DNA from: Bacilli bacterium
GTDB taxonomy: Bacteria; Bacillota_I; Bacilli_A; RF39; UBA660
Direction of reading: 5' to 3'
DNA length: 64,000 nt
Assembly (NCBI GenBank): GCA_017528315.1
Contig: JAFXOW010000059.1
Location: 1 to 64,000 of the forward strand
Numbering within the stretch: position 1 is the first letter of the stretch; each line of letters starts with the position of its first letter. Positions 51,699 through 60,719 of this stretch are shown piece by piece. Below the pieces are notes generated by a model. That model saw nothing but the letters and a program-made list of their open reading frames with translations. It was not told where the DNA came from and made no database searches. The translations under genes were made by a program, and so were the position numbers.

Positions 51699-53290
51699 AT
51701 ACTGGCTTTAACAAATGATGCAAATAAAGGATGAGGTCTAGTTGGACGAGATTTAAATTCAGGATGAAATTGACAAGCAATAAAATGTTTTAATTTAGGT
51801 AATTCAATTATTTCTACTAAATTACTTTCTTCATTTATTCCTGAAAAAATCATTCCTTGATTTTTTAATATATCCATATATTTATTATTAAATTCATAAC
51901 GATGTCTATGACGTTCTTTAATTAAATCAGTTTTATAATCTTTAAAGGCTAAAGTGTTTTTTTCTAATTTACAATTATAATTTCCAAGTCTAAGTGTTCC
52001 ACCCATATTTACAATTGCTTTTTGATCGCTCATTAAATCAATTATTGGTTCTGTTGTCGTTGGTTCAAATTCTGTAGAATTAGCATTTTCTATACCACAG
52101 ACATCTCTTGCAAATTCAATAACGGATAATTGCATTCCAAGACAAATTCCAAGGAAGGGTATATTATTTTCTCTTGCATATTTAATGGCTTTAATTTTAC
52201 CATTGATTCCACGACTTCCAAATCCACCTGGTACTAATATTCCTTTAGAATTTTTAAATATTTCTTTTAAATTAATATTTTCTTTTTCTAAAGATTCAGA
52301 ATTAATCCAATTTATATTAACTTTTGTTTTATACAAATATCCTGCATGTCTTAAAGCTTCAGCAACTGAAATATAGGCATCATGTAATTCAACATATTTA
52401 CCTACCAAAGCAATTTCTATTTCTGATTCAAGATTACTCATTGTATGAATTAAGTGTTCCCATTCTTTTAAATTAGCAACATTCTCCGGTAATCCAAATT
52501 GTTTTAATATTAAAGCATCTATATTTTGCTTATGTAAATTTAAAGGTATTTCATAAATATTATTAGTATCTACACAGTCAACAATATTAGATTTAGGTAG
52601 ATTACAAAATAAACTTAATTTTTCTTTAATAGAATCACTAGTTGCAAATGGGGTTCTGCAAACTAAGAAATTAGGACGAATACCCATATTTTGTAAATCT
52701 TTAACGCTATTTTGAGTAGGTTTAGTTTTAAGTTCATTAGAACCAATTATATAAGGAATTAAGGTGGTATGAATAAAACAAGTGTTTTCTACACCTTTTT
52801 CATATTCTATTTGACGAAGAGATTCAATAAAAGCTTGAGATTCAATATCACCAACTGTTCCTCCAATTTCTGTTATTACAATATCAGCATTGGAAGTAAT
52901 TCCTGCTTCATACACTTTATTTTTTATTTCGTTTGTAATATGAGGAACTAGCTGAACGGTTGCACCTAAATAATCTCCATGTCTTTCTTTTTCAATAACC
53001 GATTTATAAATTTTACCACTTGTTATATTTGATGTATAATTTAATTCTTCATCAATAAATCTTTCATAATGACCTAAATCAAGATCAGTTTCACATCCGT
53101 CATAGGTTACAAAAACTTCACCATGTTGAATAGGATTCATAGTACCAGGATCAACATTAAAATAAGGATCAAACTTTTGCATAAAAACTTTATAACCACG
53201 TGATTTTAAAAGAAGAGCTAAACTTGATGCTGTTATACCTTTGCCAAGACCTGATACAACTCCACCGGTAACAAAAACATATTTTGTCAT
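51689..53290 (-). CDS. pyrG: CTP synthase
   Basis: 533 residues. It aminates UTP to CTP using glutamine. N-terminal synthetase domain begins with VTGGVVSGLGKGITASSLA at 7-25; HIPYLIGS-like region near 170. The C-terminal glutaminase has GICLGMQLSVIEFA with the nucleophile Cys near 377 and CQFHPEFKSRP near 507 with the His-Glu pair. GGAGGT precedes the ATG on the minus strand. Monocistronic. Confidence 0.97.
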   Translation of the reverse strand: MTKYVFVTGGVVSGLGKGITASSLALLLKSRGYKVFMQKFDPYFNVDPGTMNPIQHGEVFVTYDGCETDLDLGHYERFIDEELNYTSNITSGKIYKSVIEKERHGDYLGATVQLVPHITNEIKNKVYEAGITSNADIVITEIGGTVGDIESQAFIESLRQIEYEKGVENTCFIHTTLIPYIIGSNELKTKPTQNSVKDLQNMGIRPNFLVCRTPFATSDSIKEKLSLFCNLPKSNIVDCVDTNNIYEIPLNLHKQNIDALILKQFGLPENVANLKEWEHLIHTMSNLESEIEIALVGKYVELHDAYISVAEALRHAGYLYKTKVNINWINSESLEKENINLKEIFKNSKGILVPGGFGSRGINGKIKAIKYARENNIPFLGICLGMQLSVIEFARDVCGIENANSTEFEPTTTEPIIDLMSDQKAIVNMGGTLRLGNYNCKLEKNTLAFKDYKTDLIKERHRHRYEFNNKYMDILKNQGMIFSGINEESNLVEIIELPKLKHFIACQFHPEFKSRPTRPHPLFASFVKASIKE

Positions 53291-53331
53291 ATAAATACCT
53301 CCAAAACTAATAATAATATATCATAAATAAA

Positions 53332-53365
53332 TAAAAAAAACTAGATAACATTTAAATGTTCTAGT
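53332..53365 (-). terminator. Terminator of mntP (minus strand)
   Basis: ACTAG-x-AACATTT and AAATGTT-CTAGT (53340-53365) form a long stem; T run on the minus strand at 53339-53332. The mntP stop codon is inside. Confidence 0.8.
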
Positions 53366-53895
53366 AAAAATTTTAAACTTAAAAGTAGAAGAATAATTCC
53401 TCCTAAAATAGAAGCTGTTTTTTCAAATTTATTACCAAAGATATTACCAATGAATACTCCAATATAGGATAAAGCAAAAGTAATAGTTCCAATTAAAAAA
53501 TAAGTGAGGGGCAAATTAATATTAAACAAAGAAAAAGTAATACCTATTGAAAATGCATCAATACTGGTTGCTACACTTAAATTTAATAATTCTTTTAAGG
53601 TTAATTTATCATTTAAATATTCTTTTTCAAAAGAATCTTTTAACATATTAATGCCAATTATAAATAACAATCCAAAAGCAATTAATTTATTAAATTTTAG
53701 AAAATAACTGTTGAGACTACTTCCTAATAAATAACCTAAAATAGGCATTAATACTTGAAAAAAACTAAATGATAAAGCTATTATTAAAGCACTTTTTTTT
53801 ATGTTTTTTTTTATAGTTAAACCTTTACATATACTTACAGAAAAAGCGTCACTTGCTAAACTAAAACTAATTATTATAAGTTCAAATATTTTCAT
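53341..53895 (-). CDS. mntP: MntP-type manganese efflux pump
   Basis: 184 residues, six membrane helices in two related halves. Each half starts with the family motif: LASDAFSVSICKGL at 13-26 and ATSIDAFSIGITFSL near 109-123, whose aspartates bind the metal. Members export Mn2+. In many bacteria mntP is controlled by an Mn riboswitch or MntR; neither is evident in the 65-base divergent gap to the next gene. Confidence 0.9.
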   Translation of the reverse strand: MKIFELIIISFSLASDAFSVSICKGLTIKKNIKKSALIIALSFSFFQVLMPILGYLLGSSLNSYFLKFNKLIAFGLLFIIGINMLKDSFEKEYLNDKLTLKELLNLSVATSIDAFSIGITFSLFNINLPLTYFLIGTITFALSYIGVFIGNIFGNKFEKTASILGGIILLLLSLKFLLEHLNVI

Positions 53896-53926
53896 ATTAA
53901 ATTATATAGAATTTTTTTAATGATTA

Positions 53927-53935
53927 TGATAGAAT
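53927..53935 (+). promoter_or_regulatory. Extended -10 promoter of the MBL-fold gene
   Basis: TGATAGAAT; predicted start near 53942, leader about 19 bases with GGTAATGGTG. Confidence 0.5.
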
Positions 53936-53960
53936 ATATTACGAAGGTAATGGTGTTAAA

Positions 53961-55895
53961 ATGAATATAAGGGATTTATATACATATAATAAGAAAACTT
54001 TTTGGATAGTATTAAGTTTAGTTGCAGTAATTCTTGTTGTAGCAATAATATTTTTAAATAATAACTCCAAAACAGATAAAATTAAAAAATCAGATAAGTA
54101 TGATATGGCTTTATTTGGAGAAACTAAAATAACTCTTAAACAGGGAAGTGTTTATGATGATCCAGGATACTATGCCATTAATAATAATGAAATTGTAACA
54201 AGCGATGTAAAAGTTGTTAACAATGTAGATACTAATATACCTGGTACTTATGAAATAACATATATATATAAAGATATAATAAAAAATAGGACAGTTATTA
54301 TAGAAAAAAATAATGATAATATAGAAGATAGAAGCGAAGATATTCAAAGTCAAGAATTAAAAATAACATTAAATGGAGATAATTTAATAAGTATAATGGT
54401 TGGAGATAATTATGAAGAATTAGGTGCAGAAGCTTATTACGGTGATATAGATGTGTCAAATGAAATAATTAAAACTGGACAAGTCGATACAAATACTCCT
54501 GGTACTTATGAAATATCATATTCAATAGAATACAATAAACAAAGTAATTACGTAAAAAGAGTTGTTAAAGTAATAGATAAGTTAAAAATTAATGTTTCAT
54601 ATGATGATAAATATACTAATCAAAATATAATGGCTAATGTAAATATTACGGGATCAGATTTTTTATATTTAAAACTTCCTAATGATAAAATAATTGCTAA
54701 TAATACATATCAATATGAAATAAGTGAAAATGGTACTTATAAGTTTTATGTGTATGATAAAAATAATAATTATGAGGTAGAAACTATTAATGTTACCAAT
54801 ATAGATAAAACTAATCCAAGTGGTACATGTAAAGCAGAGTATAGTAATGGTAAGACAACTGTTAATGTAACAGCTAGTGATAATTTAGGAATTGCATATT
54901 ATATTTATAGTAATGATAATAAAAGTACGGCTAATATTTATTCAATAGATAATAAATTAGCAAATGTTTCGGTATCAATATATGATTTAGCAGGTAATAG
55001 TAAGACAATTACTTGTAATGTTACTGATCTTGATGCAGCAAGAACGGCAAGTAAATATGATTATATTGAAATGCATTTCATGGTAACAGGACATGATGAT
55101 GATGCTATTTTAATTAGAACTAAAGATAAAGTAATTATGATTGATGGTGGAAGGTATGAAGATAAAGATTATGTTATACCATATTTAAAAAAATTAGGTA
55201 TTAAAAAAATCGATGCTATGATAGGTTCTCATGTTCATTATAACCATGTTCAAGCTCAAGCAGCAATACTTGATAATTTTACAGTAAGTCATGCTTATTA
55301 TTCAGTAGATATATTTAATTGCGCATCTAAAAAAATTAATGGTTATTATCAATGTAAAAGTGATGATAATAGATATATTGCTTCTAAATTAAAATCTAAA
55401 AAGACTCCAACCACAATATTAAAAGCAGGTAGTTATTTAGAAATTGGTGAAATGAAATTATATTTTGTCGGTCCAATAAGAGGACTTCTTACTACTTATC
55501 AAAATGCTAATTCTTTAGTATTTATATTAGAATATAAAGGAAAGAAGTTTATGTTTACAGGAGACACTCCAGATAAATATATGACGGCGTCAAAATTTAA
55601 AACTCATGCAACGAAATTAGGAACTAACTTAAACATTGATGTTCTAAAATGGCCACATCATGGATATGAAACTTTAACTGATGAATTTTTTAAAGCAACA
55701 ACTCCACAGTATGCTATTATACCAAATTGCTGCCATTGTTCTAGTAGATATCCAAGTAGTACTAATAAAAATTTAATGAAAAAATATAATACTAAATATT
55801 ATCAAGTATGTGATTCTAAAAATATAGTTTTAACGAGTGATGGTAGTAAAATTACTATTAAAACAAACCAAAGTGCAAATAGTTATAAGAGGTAA
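53961..55895 (+). CDS. Membrane-anchored MBL-fold (ComEC-like) protein with DUF5011 domains
   Basis: 644 residues. One membrane helix (14-34) anchors an outside protein. Two DUF5011 Ig-like domains follow (about 50-115 and 130-205, each ending in TPGTYEI(T/S)Y), then a third beta domain (210-350). A metallo-beta-lactamase domain of the ComEC/Rec2 C-terminal type covers 365-640: MIDGGRYED, GSHVHYNHVQAQ with His424, His426 and His429, FTGDTPDKY and WPHHGYE. The third position of HxHxDH, normally Asp, is Asn428, so one metal site may be weakened. Probable extracellular hydrolase or nuclease-like enzyme; substrate unknown. maf follows 2 bases later. Confidence 0.75.
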   Translation: MNIRDLYTYNKKTFWIVLSLVAVILVVAIIFLNNNSKTDKIKKSDKYDMALFGETKITLKQGSVYDDPGYYAINNNEIVTSDVKVVNNVDTNIPGTYEITYIYKDIIKNRTVIIEKNNDNIEDRSEDIQSQELKITLNGDNLISIMVGDNYEELGAEAYYGDIDVSNEIIKTGQVDTNTPGTYEISYSIEYNKQSNYVKRVVKVIDKLKINVSYDDKYTNQNIMANVNITGSDFLYLKLPNDKIIANNTYQYEISENGTYKFYVYDKNNNYEVETINVTNIDKTNPSGTCKAEYSNGKTTVNVTASDNLGIAYYIYSNDNKSTANIYSIDNKLANVSVSIYDLAGNSKTITCNVTDLDAARTASKYDYIEMHFMVTGHDDDAILIRTKDKVIMIDGGRYEDKDYVIPYLKKLGIKKIDAMIGSHVHYNHVQAQAAILDNFTVSHAYYSVDIFNCASKKINGYYQCKSDDNRYIASKLKSKKTPTTILKAGSYLEIGEMKLYFVGPIRGLLTTYQNANSLVFILEYKGKKFMFTGDTPDKYMTASKFKTHATKLGTNLNIDVLKWPHHGYETLTDEFFKATTPQYAIIPNCCHCSSRYPSSTNKNLMKKYNTKYYQVCDSKNIVLTSDGSKITIKTNQSANSYKR

Positions 55896-55897
55896 AT

Positions 55898-56476
55898 ATG
55901 AAAATAATATTAGCAAGTAAAAGTAAAAGACGACAAGAATTATTAAAAATGATGAATATAGAATATGAAGTGATTATCTCTGATAAAGAAGAAATTCAGG
56001 ATAAAAATTTATCACCTCTTGAAAATTGCAAAAGGATAAGTTTAGAAAAAGCTATTGATGTGAAAGATAAAACAGAAGGAGATAGAATTATCATTTCCTG
56101 TGATACTATAGTTGTCAAGGATAACGAAATTTATGGTAAACCTAGAGATTATAATGATGCTTTTTATATGTTAAAGTTATTTTCTAATACTAGTCATGAA
56201 GTAATTTCTTGTCTTACAGTAATAAAAATAAAAAATGGAGAAGAAAAAATATATACAGATTATGATAAGTGTCTTGTTTATATTGATAAAATGACAAATG
56301 AAGAAATAAATGATTGGATAGAAAAAAATAATCCCTATGATAAAGCAGGAGGATATGCTATACAAGAAGAATTCGGTAAATATATAACAAAAATAGAAGG
56401 TGATTATTATACTATAGTTGGACTTCCTATTAATAAACTATATAATATTTTAAAAGAAATTACTAAAGAAGTGTAA
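55898..56476 (+). CDS. maf: Maf-family nucleotide pyrophosphatase
   Basis: 192 residues. It hydrolyses modified or canonical NTPs (dTTP/UTP type) to prevent misincorporation. LASKSKRRQELLKMM at 5-19, ISCDTIVVKDNEIYGKPRD near 67-85, SHEVISCLTVI near 100-110 and NPYDKAGGYAIQEEFGKYI near 143-161 are the family blocks. AGAGG precedes the ATG. The usual mreBCD or radC neighbours are absent; it is coupled to the MBL-fold gene. Confidence 0.93.
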   Translation: MKIILASKSKRRQELLKMMNIEYEVIISDKEEIQDKNLSPLENCKRISLEKAIDVKDKTEGDRIIISCDTIVVKDNEIYGKPRDYNDAFYMLKLFSNTSHEVISCLTVIKIKNGEEKIYTDYDKCLVYIDKMTNEEINDWIEKNNPYDKAGGYAIQEEFGKYITKIEGDYYTIVGLPINKLYNILKEITKEV

Positions 56477-56492
56477 AGTTTATGTATAAATT

Positions 56493-56526
56493 AAAGTTTT
56501 GAAAACCAGTTTTTTCAAAACTTTTT
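56493..56526 (+). terminator. Terminator of maf
   Basis: AAAGTTTTGAAAA (56493-56505) pairs with TTTTCAAAACTTT (56512-56524), then T. Confidence 0.85.
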
Positions 56527-56670
56527 CTTTTAAATTAAAAAAAATTCTTTAAGACAATTTTCTGATTTCCATAAATTTTTTTAATAAATATTATGGATAT
56601 AGTATTAAATAGTCTTTTTGTATTTTTAGATAACATTAATTATATTACCTTCCTAGAAAGGATAGAAATT

Positions 56671-57036
56671 ATGCTAAATACAGAAACCAAAGAAAAATTT
56701 CTAATGAATGATAAAGTTGTAATACCACTTTTAAAGAATAGTCTAGTTGGTAAGAAATTTGTATCTCGTATAATAAGCGAAATTATAAAAGTTCCCTATG
56801 AAGAAGTTTATAATAATATGCGATATATAAATGATGATCGAATTTTTACTTCTAAAAGTGTAGATGCTAAAACTGATGTGATGGTTGAAACTAAGAAGTT
56901 CTTTATTAATTTAGAAATATTTTATACCAAAGGATCAGCAAGAGAAAGACAAATGGATACCTATAATTATGAATTATATTTATCAGAAGAAGTAGTAGAA
57001 AAAATTATCAAAGAACATCAAGATAATAATAAGTAA
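56671..57036 (+). pseudogene. Truncated Rpn/PD-(D/E)XK nuclease-like gene
   Basis: 121 residues against roughly 300 for Rpn-type recombination-promoting nucleases. The visible part resembles their N-terminal nuclease half: MNDKVVIPLLKNSLVGKKFV, YINDDRIF, TDVMVETKKFFINLEIFY (catalytic Asp and Glu positions), and ERQMDTYNYELY. The C-terminal half is missing; the frame ends in the shared terminator. Start ATG 56671 with AAAGGAT upstream. It may still be expressed, so pseudogene status is inferred from length. Such genes spread by horizontal transfer. Confidence 0.45.
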
Positions 57037-57067
57037 AAGATCTATAGAGATTTTCTATAGGTCTTTT
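57035..57067. terminator. Bidirectional terminator between converging genes
   Basis: The stem from AAAAGATCTATAGA (57035-57048) and TCTATAGGTCTTTT (57054-57067) overlaps the ends of both flanking genes. Confidence 0.8.
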
Positions 57068-57602
57068 CTTTATATAATTTATTAACAACTAAAGCATCTA
57101 ATAAATCATTAGTAATAAAATAATTATTATTATCAAGTTCATCTGGATAAATTAATCTATCAATACTTTCTTTAAATAAAATACCAATACCACCATCATT
57201 AACCCATTCAACTATTTTACTTTTGGCATCATCGATTAAAATATTTCCTTCTGCTTTTAAAGCAAAATGCTTAGGTATTTTTTTAGGAATAGTAATAACA
57301 TTAATATCAGGAATTTTATTATTAAATTCATTCATTTTAATGTTTCCTTCTGAAAAAGAACATCTATGAGTTGCAATAGTAACACATTTAAATTCATTTG
57401 ATTCATGAAGTATTTGAATTTTATTCAAACTATCATTAATTTGTCCCCCTATTTTAATTAATTTATTCCAATCACATTGTTCAAAATAACGAGTGATAGC
57501 ATCATCATCTTTTAAGTTAACCCCTAACTCTTTCATTTCTAAAAAAGCCGGTTTAATTGTATTTAAAGTTACCCCATCACAATCAATATATAAATATCTC
57601 AT
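57042..57602 (-). CDS. HAD-family 5'(3')-nucleotidase-like protein
   Basis: 186 residues. Motif I is DCDGV at 6-10 (nucleophile and general acid), motif II Thr in CVTIATHRC near 72-80, and motif IV is ILIDDAKSKIVEW near 120-132 (adjacent Asp pair). The layout matches the deoxyribonucleotidase (NT5C) branch of HAD phosphatases; substrate unproven. ATG 57602 preceded by GGAGGG on the minus strand; the in-frame GTG 57614 overlaps that site. Confidence 0.75.
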   Translation of the reverse strand: MRYLYIDCDGVTLNTIKPAFLEMKELGVNLKDDDAITRYFEQCDWNKLIKIGGQINDSLNKIQILHESNEFKCVTIATHRCSFSEGNIKMNEFNNKIPDINVITIPKKIPKHFALKAEGNILIDDAKSKIVEWVNDGGIGILFKESIDRLIYPDELDNNNYFITNDLLDALVVNKLYKEKTYRKSL

Positions 57603-57678
57603 AGCACCCTCCACAAATATAATAACATAAAAATATCTAAATTGTTCTAACTTGACAATAATTTTAATAAAATTTAGT

Positions 57679-57906
57679 ATGAATAATTTAAGAGAATTTA
57701 TTAGTTCTAAAAAATTAAAAATAAACTATATTGAAAATAAATTAAATATAGTAAATTTTGATGAAATAGTTATATTAACAGATAATAAAATAATTTTATT
57801 AAAAGATAAAAAAATGATTACTATAAAGGGATCTGATTTAACTCTTTTAAAATTAATGGAATCTGAAATATTAATAGGTGGTTTGGTTAAAATAATTGAA
57901 TTGTAG
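57679..57906 (+). CDS. yqfC: YqfC-like sporulation protein
   Basis: 75 residues. Short beta-rich protein ending in IKGSDLTLLKLMESEILIGG, the YqfC family pattern. In Bacillus yqfC is transcribed in the mother cell with yqfD, and here yqfD follows at once, which is the main support. ATG 57679 was chosen; no clear ribosome site precedes it or the TTG at 57652. TTGACA occurs at 57652-57657, but the matching -10 would overlap the ATG, so the promoter is unclear and may be of a sporulation type. Confidence 0.7.
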   Translation: MNNLREFISSKKLKINYIENKLNIVNFDEIVILTDNKIILLKDKKMITIKGSDLTLLKLMESEILIGGLVKIIEL

Positions 57907-57912
57907 GTGAAT

Positions 57913-59032
57913 ATGAATATTTATATAGTTAAAATAAAAGATAAATATTTTAAGAGACTAATTAAATATAATATTAATATTAAAAAAATAAAGAAAATAA
58001 ATGATTATTATTTATTATATCTAGATGATTTTGGATATAAAAAAATATTACAATTTCAAAAAATTTATGAAATAGAATTTATAGATTATAAAGGGTTAAT
58101 AAAATATAAAAATATTTTTAAAAATAATATTATTTTTTTTTATAATGTTTATTTTTGGTATTATTTATATTATCTTTTTATCTAATATTATTTTTGATAT
58201 TGAAATTAAAACTAATAATCAAAGTATAGAAAAATTAGTAAGGAAGGAACTTAATAAATATAATATTAATCTATTTAAATTTGTTAAAAGTTTTGAAGAA
58301 AAAGAAAAAATAAAGAAGAAAATCTTAAATAGTAATAAAGATAATTTAGAATGGTTAGAAATTACTAGATATGGTAGTAGATATATTGTAAATGTTGAAG
58401 AAAGAATTATTAAAATGATAGAATCTGATAATATACCTTGTGATATAGTAGCTAAGAAGAATGCTATAATATTAGAAATTGTTGCTAAGAATGGAAGTAT
58501 TGTCAAGAAATTAAATGATTATGTAAAAAAAGGAGATATAATAGTAACTGGAAATATTACTCATAAAGATGAAATAGTTGATCAAGTAAAAGCTGATGCA
58601 ACGATTTATGGTGAAACGTGGTATAAAGTTCATATTTCATATCCCATAAGTTTTTATGAAAAAAGCTATACTAGTAAGAAAACCAAAAGATTAACGTTTC
58701 AATTATTTAATAAAAAAATAATTATTGGTAAAACTTTTAATGATGAAGAAATAAAGGCAACTACTATAGTAAAAAGTAGATTTTTACCAGTAAAATTTAA
58801 TTTAGAAAGTGTTCAAGAAATGGTTTTAATTGATGATTTATATACGGTAGATGAAGCTTATGAAGAAGGATTGAAACTTGCAGGGGAGAAACTTTTAAGT
58901 AGTTTAGATAAAGATTCTAAAATATTAGGTCAAAAAAAATTGAAAATTATTGTGAATAATAGTACAATAGATATGGATATTTTCTTTAAGGTGTATGAAA
59001 ATATTACAGAAATAAATAGAATTGAGGAATAA
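57913..59032 (+). pseudogene. yqfD: yqfD (sporulation protein) split by a frameshift at a T9 tract
   Basis: Two frames together make a full YqfD (about 370 residues). Part 1 (57913 to the stop at 58183-58185) carries the N-terminal region with VKIKDKYFKRLIKYNI and YEIEFIDYKG. Part 2 (in frame from about 58139; first ATG 58145; ends 59032) carries the membrane helix (FGIIYIIFLSNIIF), EWLEITRYGSRYIVNVEER, and the C-terminal VDEAYEEGLKLAGEKLL. The switch point is nine T at 58133-58141; eight T would join them exactly. YqfD is an engulfment-stage mother-cell protein in Bacillus. It may be a true break, a sequencing error, or a slippage site rescued during transcription. Start ATG 57913 with AGGTGA upstream. 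Confidence 0.8.
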
Positions 59033-59034
59033 TT

Positions 59035-59637
59035 ATGAATATAAAACTTTTTCATGATGTAATGTATTTAATGGAAAATACTTGGCCTATTATAGCTATT
59101 ACTGTAATAGCACTTATATCGTTAAGAATAACATATGTAATTAAATATAAAAAGAAATTTATTGTTTATGAGGAATTATTATCATTAATTTTTGTTATTT
59201 ATATTTTAATGTTTTTCCAAATAGTAACTTATCAAGATGTTATTTCTTATGGTAATAACTTCATACCTTTTAAAGAACTTACTAGATATACATTTGGTTC
59301 TAGTTTATTTTATAAAAATATAATTGGCAATATTTTATTGTTTATGCCTTATGGTTTTTTTGCATCCTATTATTTAAGATTAGAGCGTAATGACAAATGG
59401 TTAGCTTTAGGATTAGTTTTTTTAGTATCAAGTTCTATTGAATGTGTGCAACTTTTGATTGGAAGATGCTTTGATGTTGATGATATTTTACTTAATTTAG
59501 TAGGTGGAATGGTAGGATTTTATATTTATAGAATATTAGAAATAGTAACTGATAAAATGAGTAAAAGAACAATTAGTACAATAATTACAATGATTATAAT
59601 AGTTTTAATTGTAATATTATTATATATAATGATGTGA
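59035..59637 (+). CDS. VanZ-like membrane protein
   Basis: 200 residues, five membrane segments. VanZ-family signature: NILLFMPYGFFASYYLR near 102-118 and SSIECVQLLIGRCFDVDDIL near 139-158, followed by LNLVGGMVGFYIY. VanZ-type proteins are linked to low-level teicoplanin resistance in enterococci; the general role is unknown and no resistance cluster is here. It sits between yqfD and ybeY, where phoH lies in B. subtilis, starting 2 bases after yqfD. Confidence 0.85.
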   Translation: MNIKLFHDVMYLMENTWPIIAITVIALISLRITYVIKYKKKFIVYEELLSLIFVIYILMFFQIVTYQDVISYGNNFIPFKELTRYTFGSSLFYKNIIGNILLFMPYGFFASYYLRLERNDKWLALGLVFLVSSSIECVQLLIGRCFDVDDILLNLVGGMVGFYIYRILEIVTDKMSKRTISTIITMIIIVLIVILLYIMM

Positions 59638-59644
59638 GGAGTAT

Positions 59645-60088
59645 ATGAAGATAGGTTTATTTAATGAAACAGAAATAGATATGAACGAATATTTTAAAGT
59701 GGTAAAAAAAGTTTTAAAAAAGGGTTTAAAAATTTTAAATATCAATAAATGTGAATTCAATGTAATTATAGTTCATAATGATTATATTCATGAACTTAAT
59801 AAAAATTATCGAGGTAAAGATTCAGAAACGGATGTTATTAGTTTTGCTTTAGAAGATGATAAAACTTTTAATTTGGAGTCTCGGGTTTTAGGTGATATAT
59901 ACATATCAATTGATAGAGTATATAGTCAAGCCAAAGATTATGGACATTCAACTATTAGAGAGTTATGTTTTTTGGCAGTTCATGGCATGCTTCATTTACT
60001 AGGTTTTGATCATATGAATCAAGATGATGAAAAGGAAATGTTTCAAATACAAGATAAAATTTTAGAAGAATCAGGTATAACAAGATAG
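59645..60088 (+). CDS. ybeY: Endoribonuclease YbeY (16S rRNA maturation)
   Basis: 147 residues. The zinc motif HGMLHLLGFDH near 110-120 gives three His ligands, and NKNYRGKDSETDVISFAL near 51-68 is the other family block. YbeY acts in 16S rRNA 3' end processing and ribosome quality control. GAGGAG precedes the ATG. Position after yqfC-yqfD matches Bacillus, except that phoH is missing and no dgkA-cdd-era follows. Confidence 0.94.
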   Translation: MKIGLFNETEIDMNEYFKVVKKVLKKGLKILNINKCEFNVIIVHNDYIHELNKNYRGKDSETDVISFALEDDKTFNLESRVLGDIYISIDRVYSQAKDYGHSTIRELCFLAVHGMLHLLGFDHMNQDDEKEMFQIQDKILEESGITR

Positions 60089-60105
60089 ATTTAGGAAGTG
60101 ATATA

Positions 60106-60588
60106 ATGTTTTTTAAAAGAAGAAAAATAAAACGAGAAAAAATAGAAGAGACTAAGAAAAAAATGTTAGAATTATTTAAAAATAATATTGATAACAGTGA
60201 TAATTATAATTTAGTTTATGGGTATCATAAAGAGTTTTTTAATGAAATAGGAGATTTTATTTATACTAGTTTAGTAATAGGATATGATTTAAAAAATTTA
60301 GAATTAATTATAATATCAACTGATAAAGATTTTAGTCGTGTTCAAAATATTATAAGACTTACTAAAAAAGATTTCACTAAGGCAATTTTTAGTAAAAATT
60401 TAGAAGAATATATTATTTATTTTAATAAAAAGAAACAAGATAAAATTTCATTTTCCTTAATAACTAAAAATTATATAGATATAGATATATTGGCTTTTAT
60501 TGAACAAGAAAGTGAAGTTGAAGATTTTAAAGATTTTTATCAAGATTTTAAGAGAATTCCACGTTTTAAAAGAAGAAAAGAGAAATAA
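60106..60588 (+). CDS. Unknown small basic protein
   Basis: 160 residues with strongly basic ends (MFFKRRKIKREK and RIPRFKRRKEK) and an alternating strand-helix core (FIYTSLVIGYDLKNLELIII, then ISFSLITKNYIDIDILAFI). No signal or membrane segment. No family recognised. Preceded by AGGAAGTGAT, 17 bases after ybeY, and followed by a terminator, so it is the last gene of this operon. Confidence 0.55.
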   Translation: MFFKRRKIKREKIEETKKKMLELFKNNIDNSDNYNLVYGYHKEFFNEIGDFIYTSLVIGYDLKNLELIIISTDKDFSRVQNIIRLTKKDFTKAIFSKNLEEYIIYFNKKKQDKISFSLITKNYIDIDILAFIEQESEVEDFKDFYQDFKRIPRFKRRKEK

Positions 60589-60591
60589 ATA

Positions 60592-60616
60592 ACTATAGAT
60601 TGACTATAGTTTTTTT
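60592..60616 (+). terminator. Terminator of the yqfC-ybeY operon
   Basis: ACTATAG (60592-60598) pairs with CTATAGT (60604-60610), then T. Confidence 0.8.
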
Positions 60617-60671
60617 AATTTTAAAAAATATGTCAAATTTTAGAAAAAATGATTATACTAAAGATATTTAC

Positions 60672-60700
60672 TTGAGTTTTTTTTATAAAAGACTTATACT
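60672..60700 (+). promoter_or_regulatory. Promoter of the deacetylase gene
   Basis: TTGAGT (60672-60677), 17-base spacer, TATACT (60695-60700). Leader about 13 bases. Confidence 0.65.
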
Positions 60701-60719
60701 AGATTTGGTAGGTATTAAT

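Noticed and set aside
57658-57680. Ordinary sigma-A promoter for yqfC using TTGACA at 57652
   Set aside because: The matching -10 (TAGTAT) would overlap the ATG, giving a transcript that starts inside the gene; a different promoter type is more likely.
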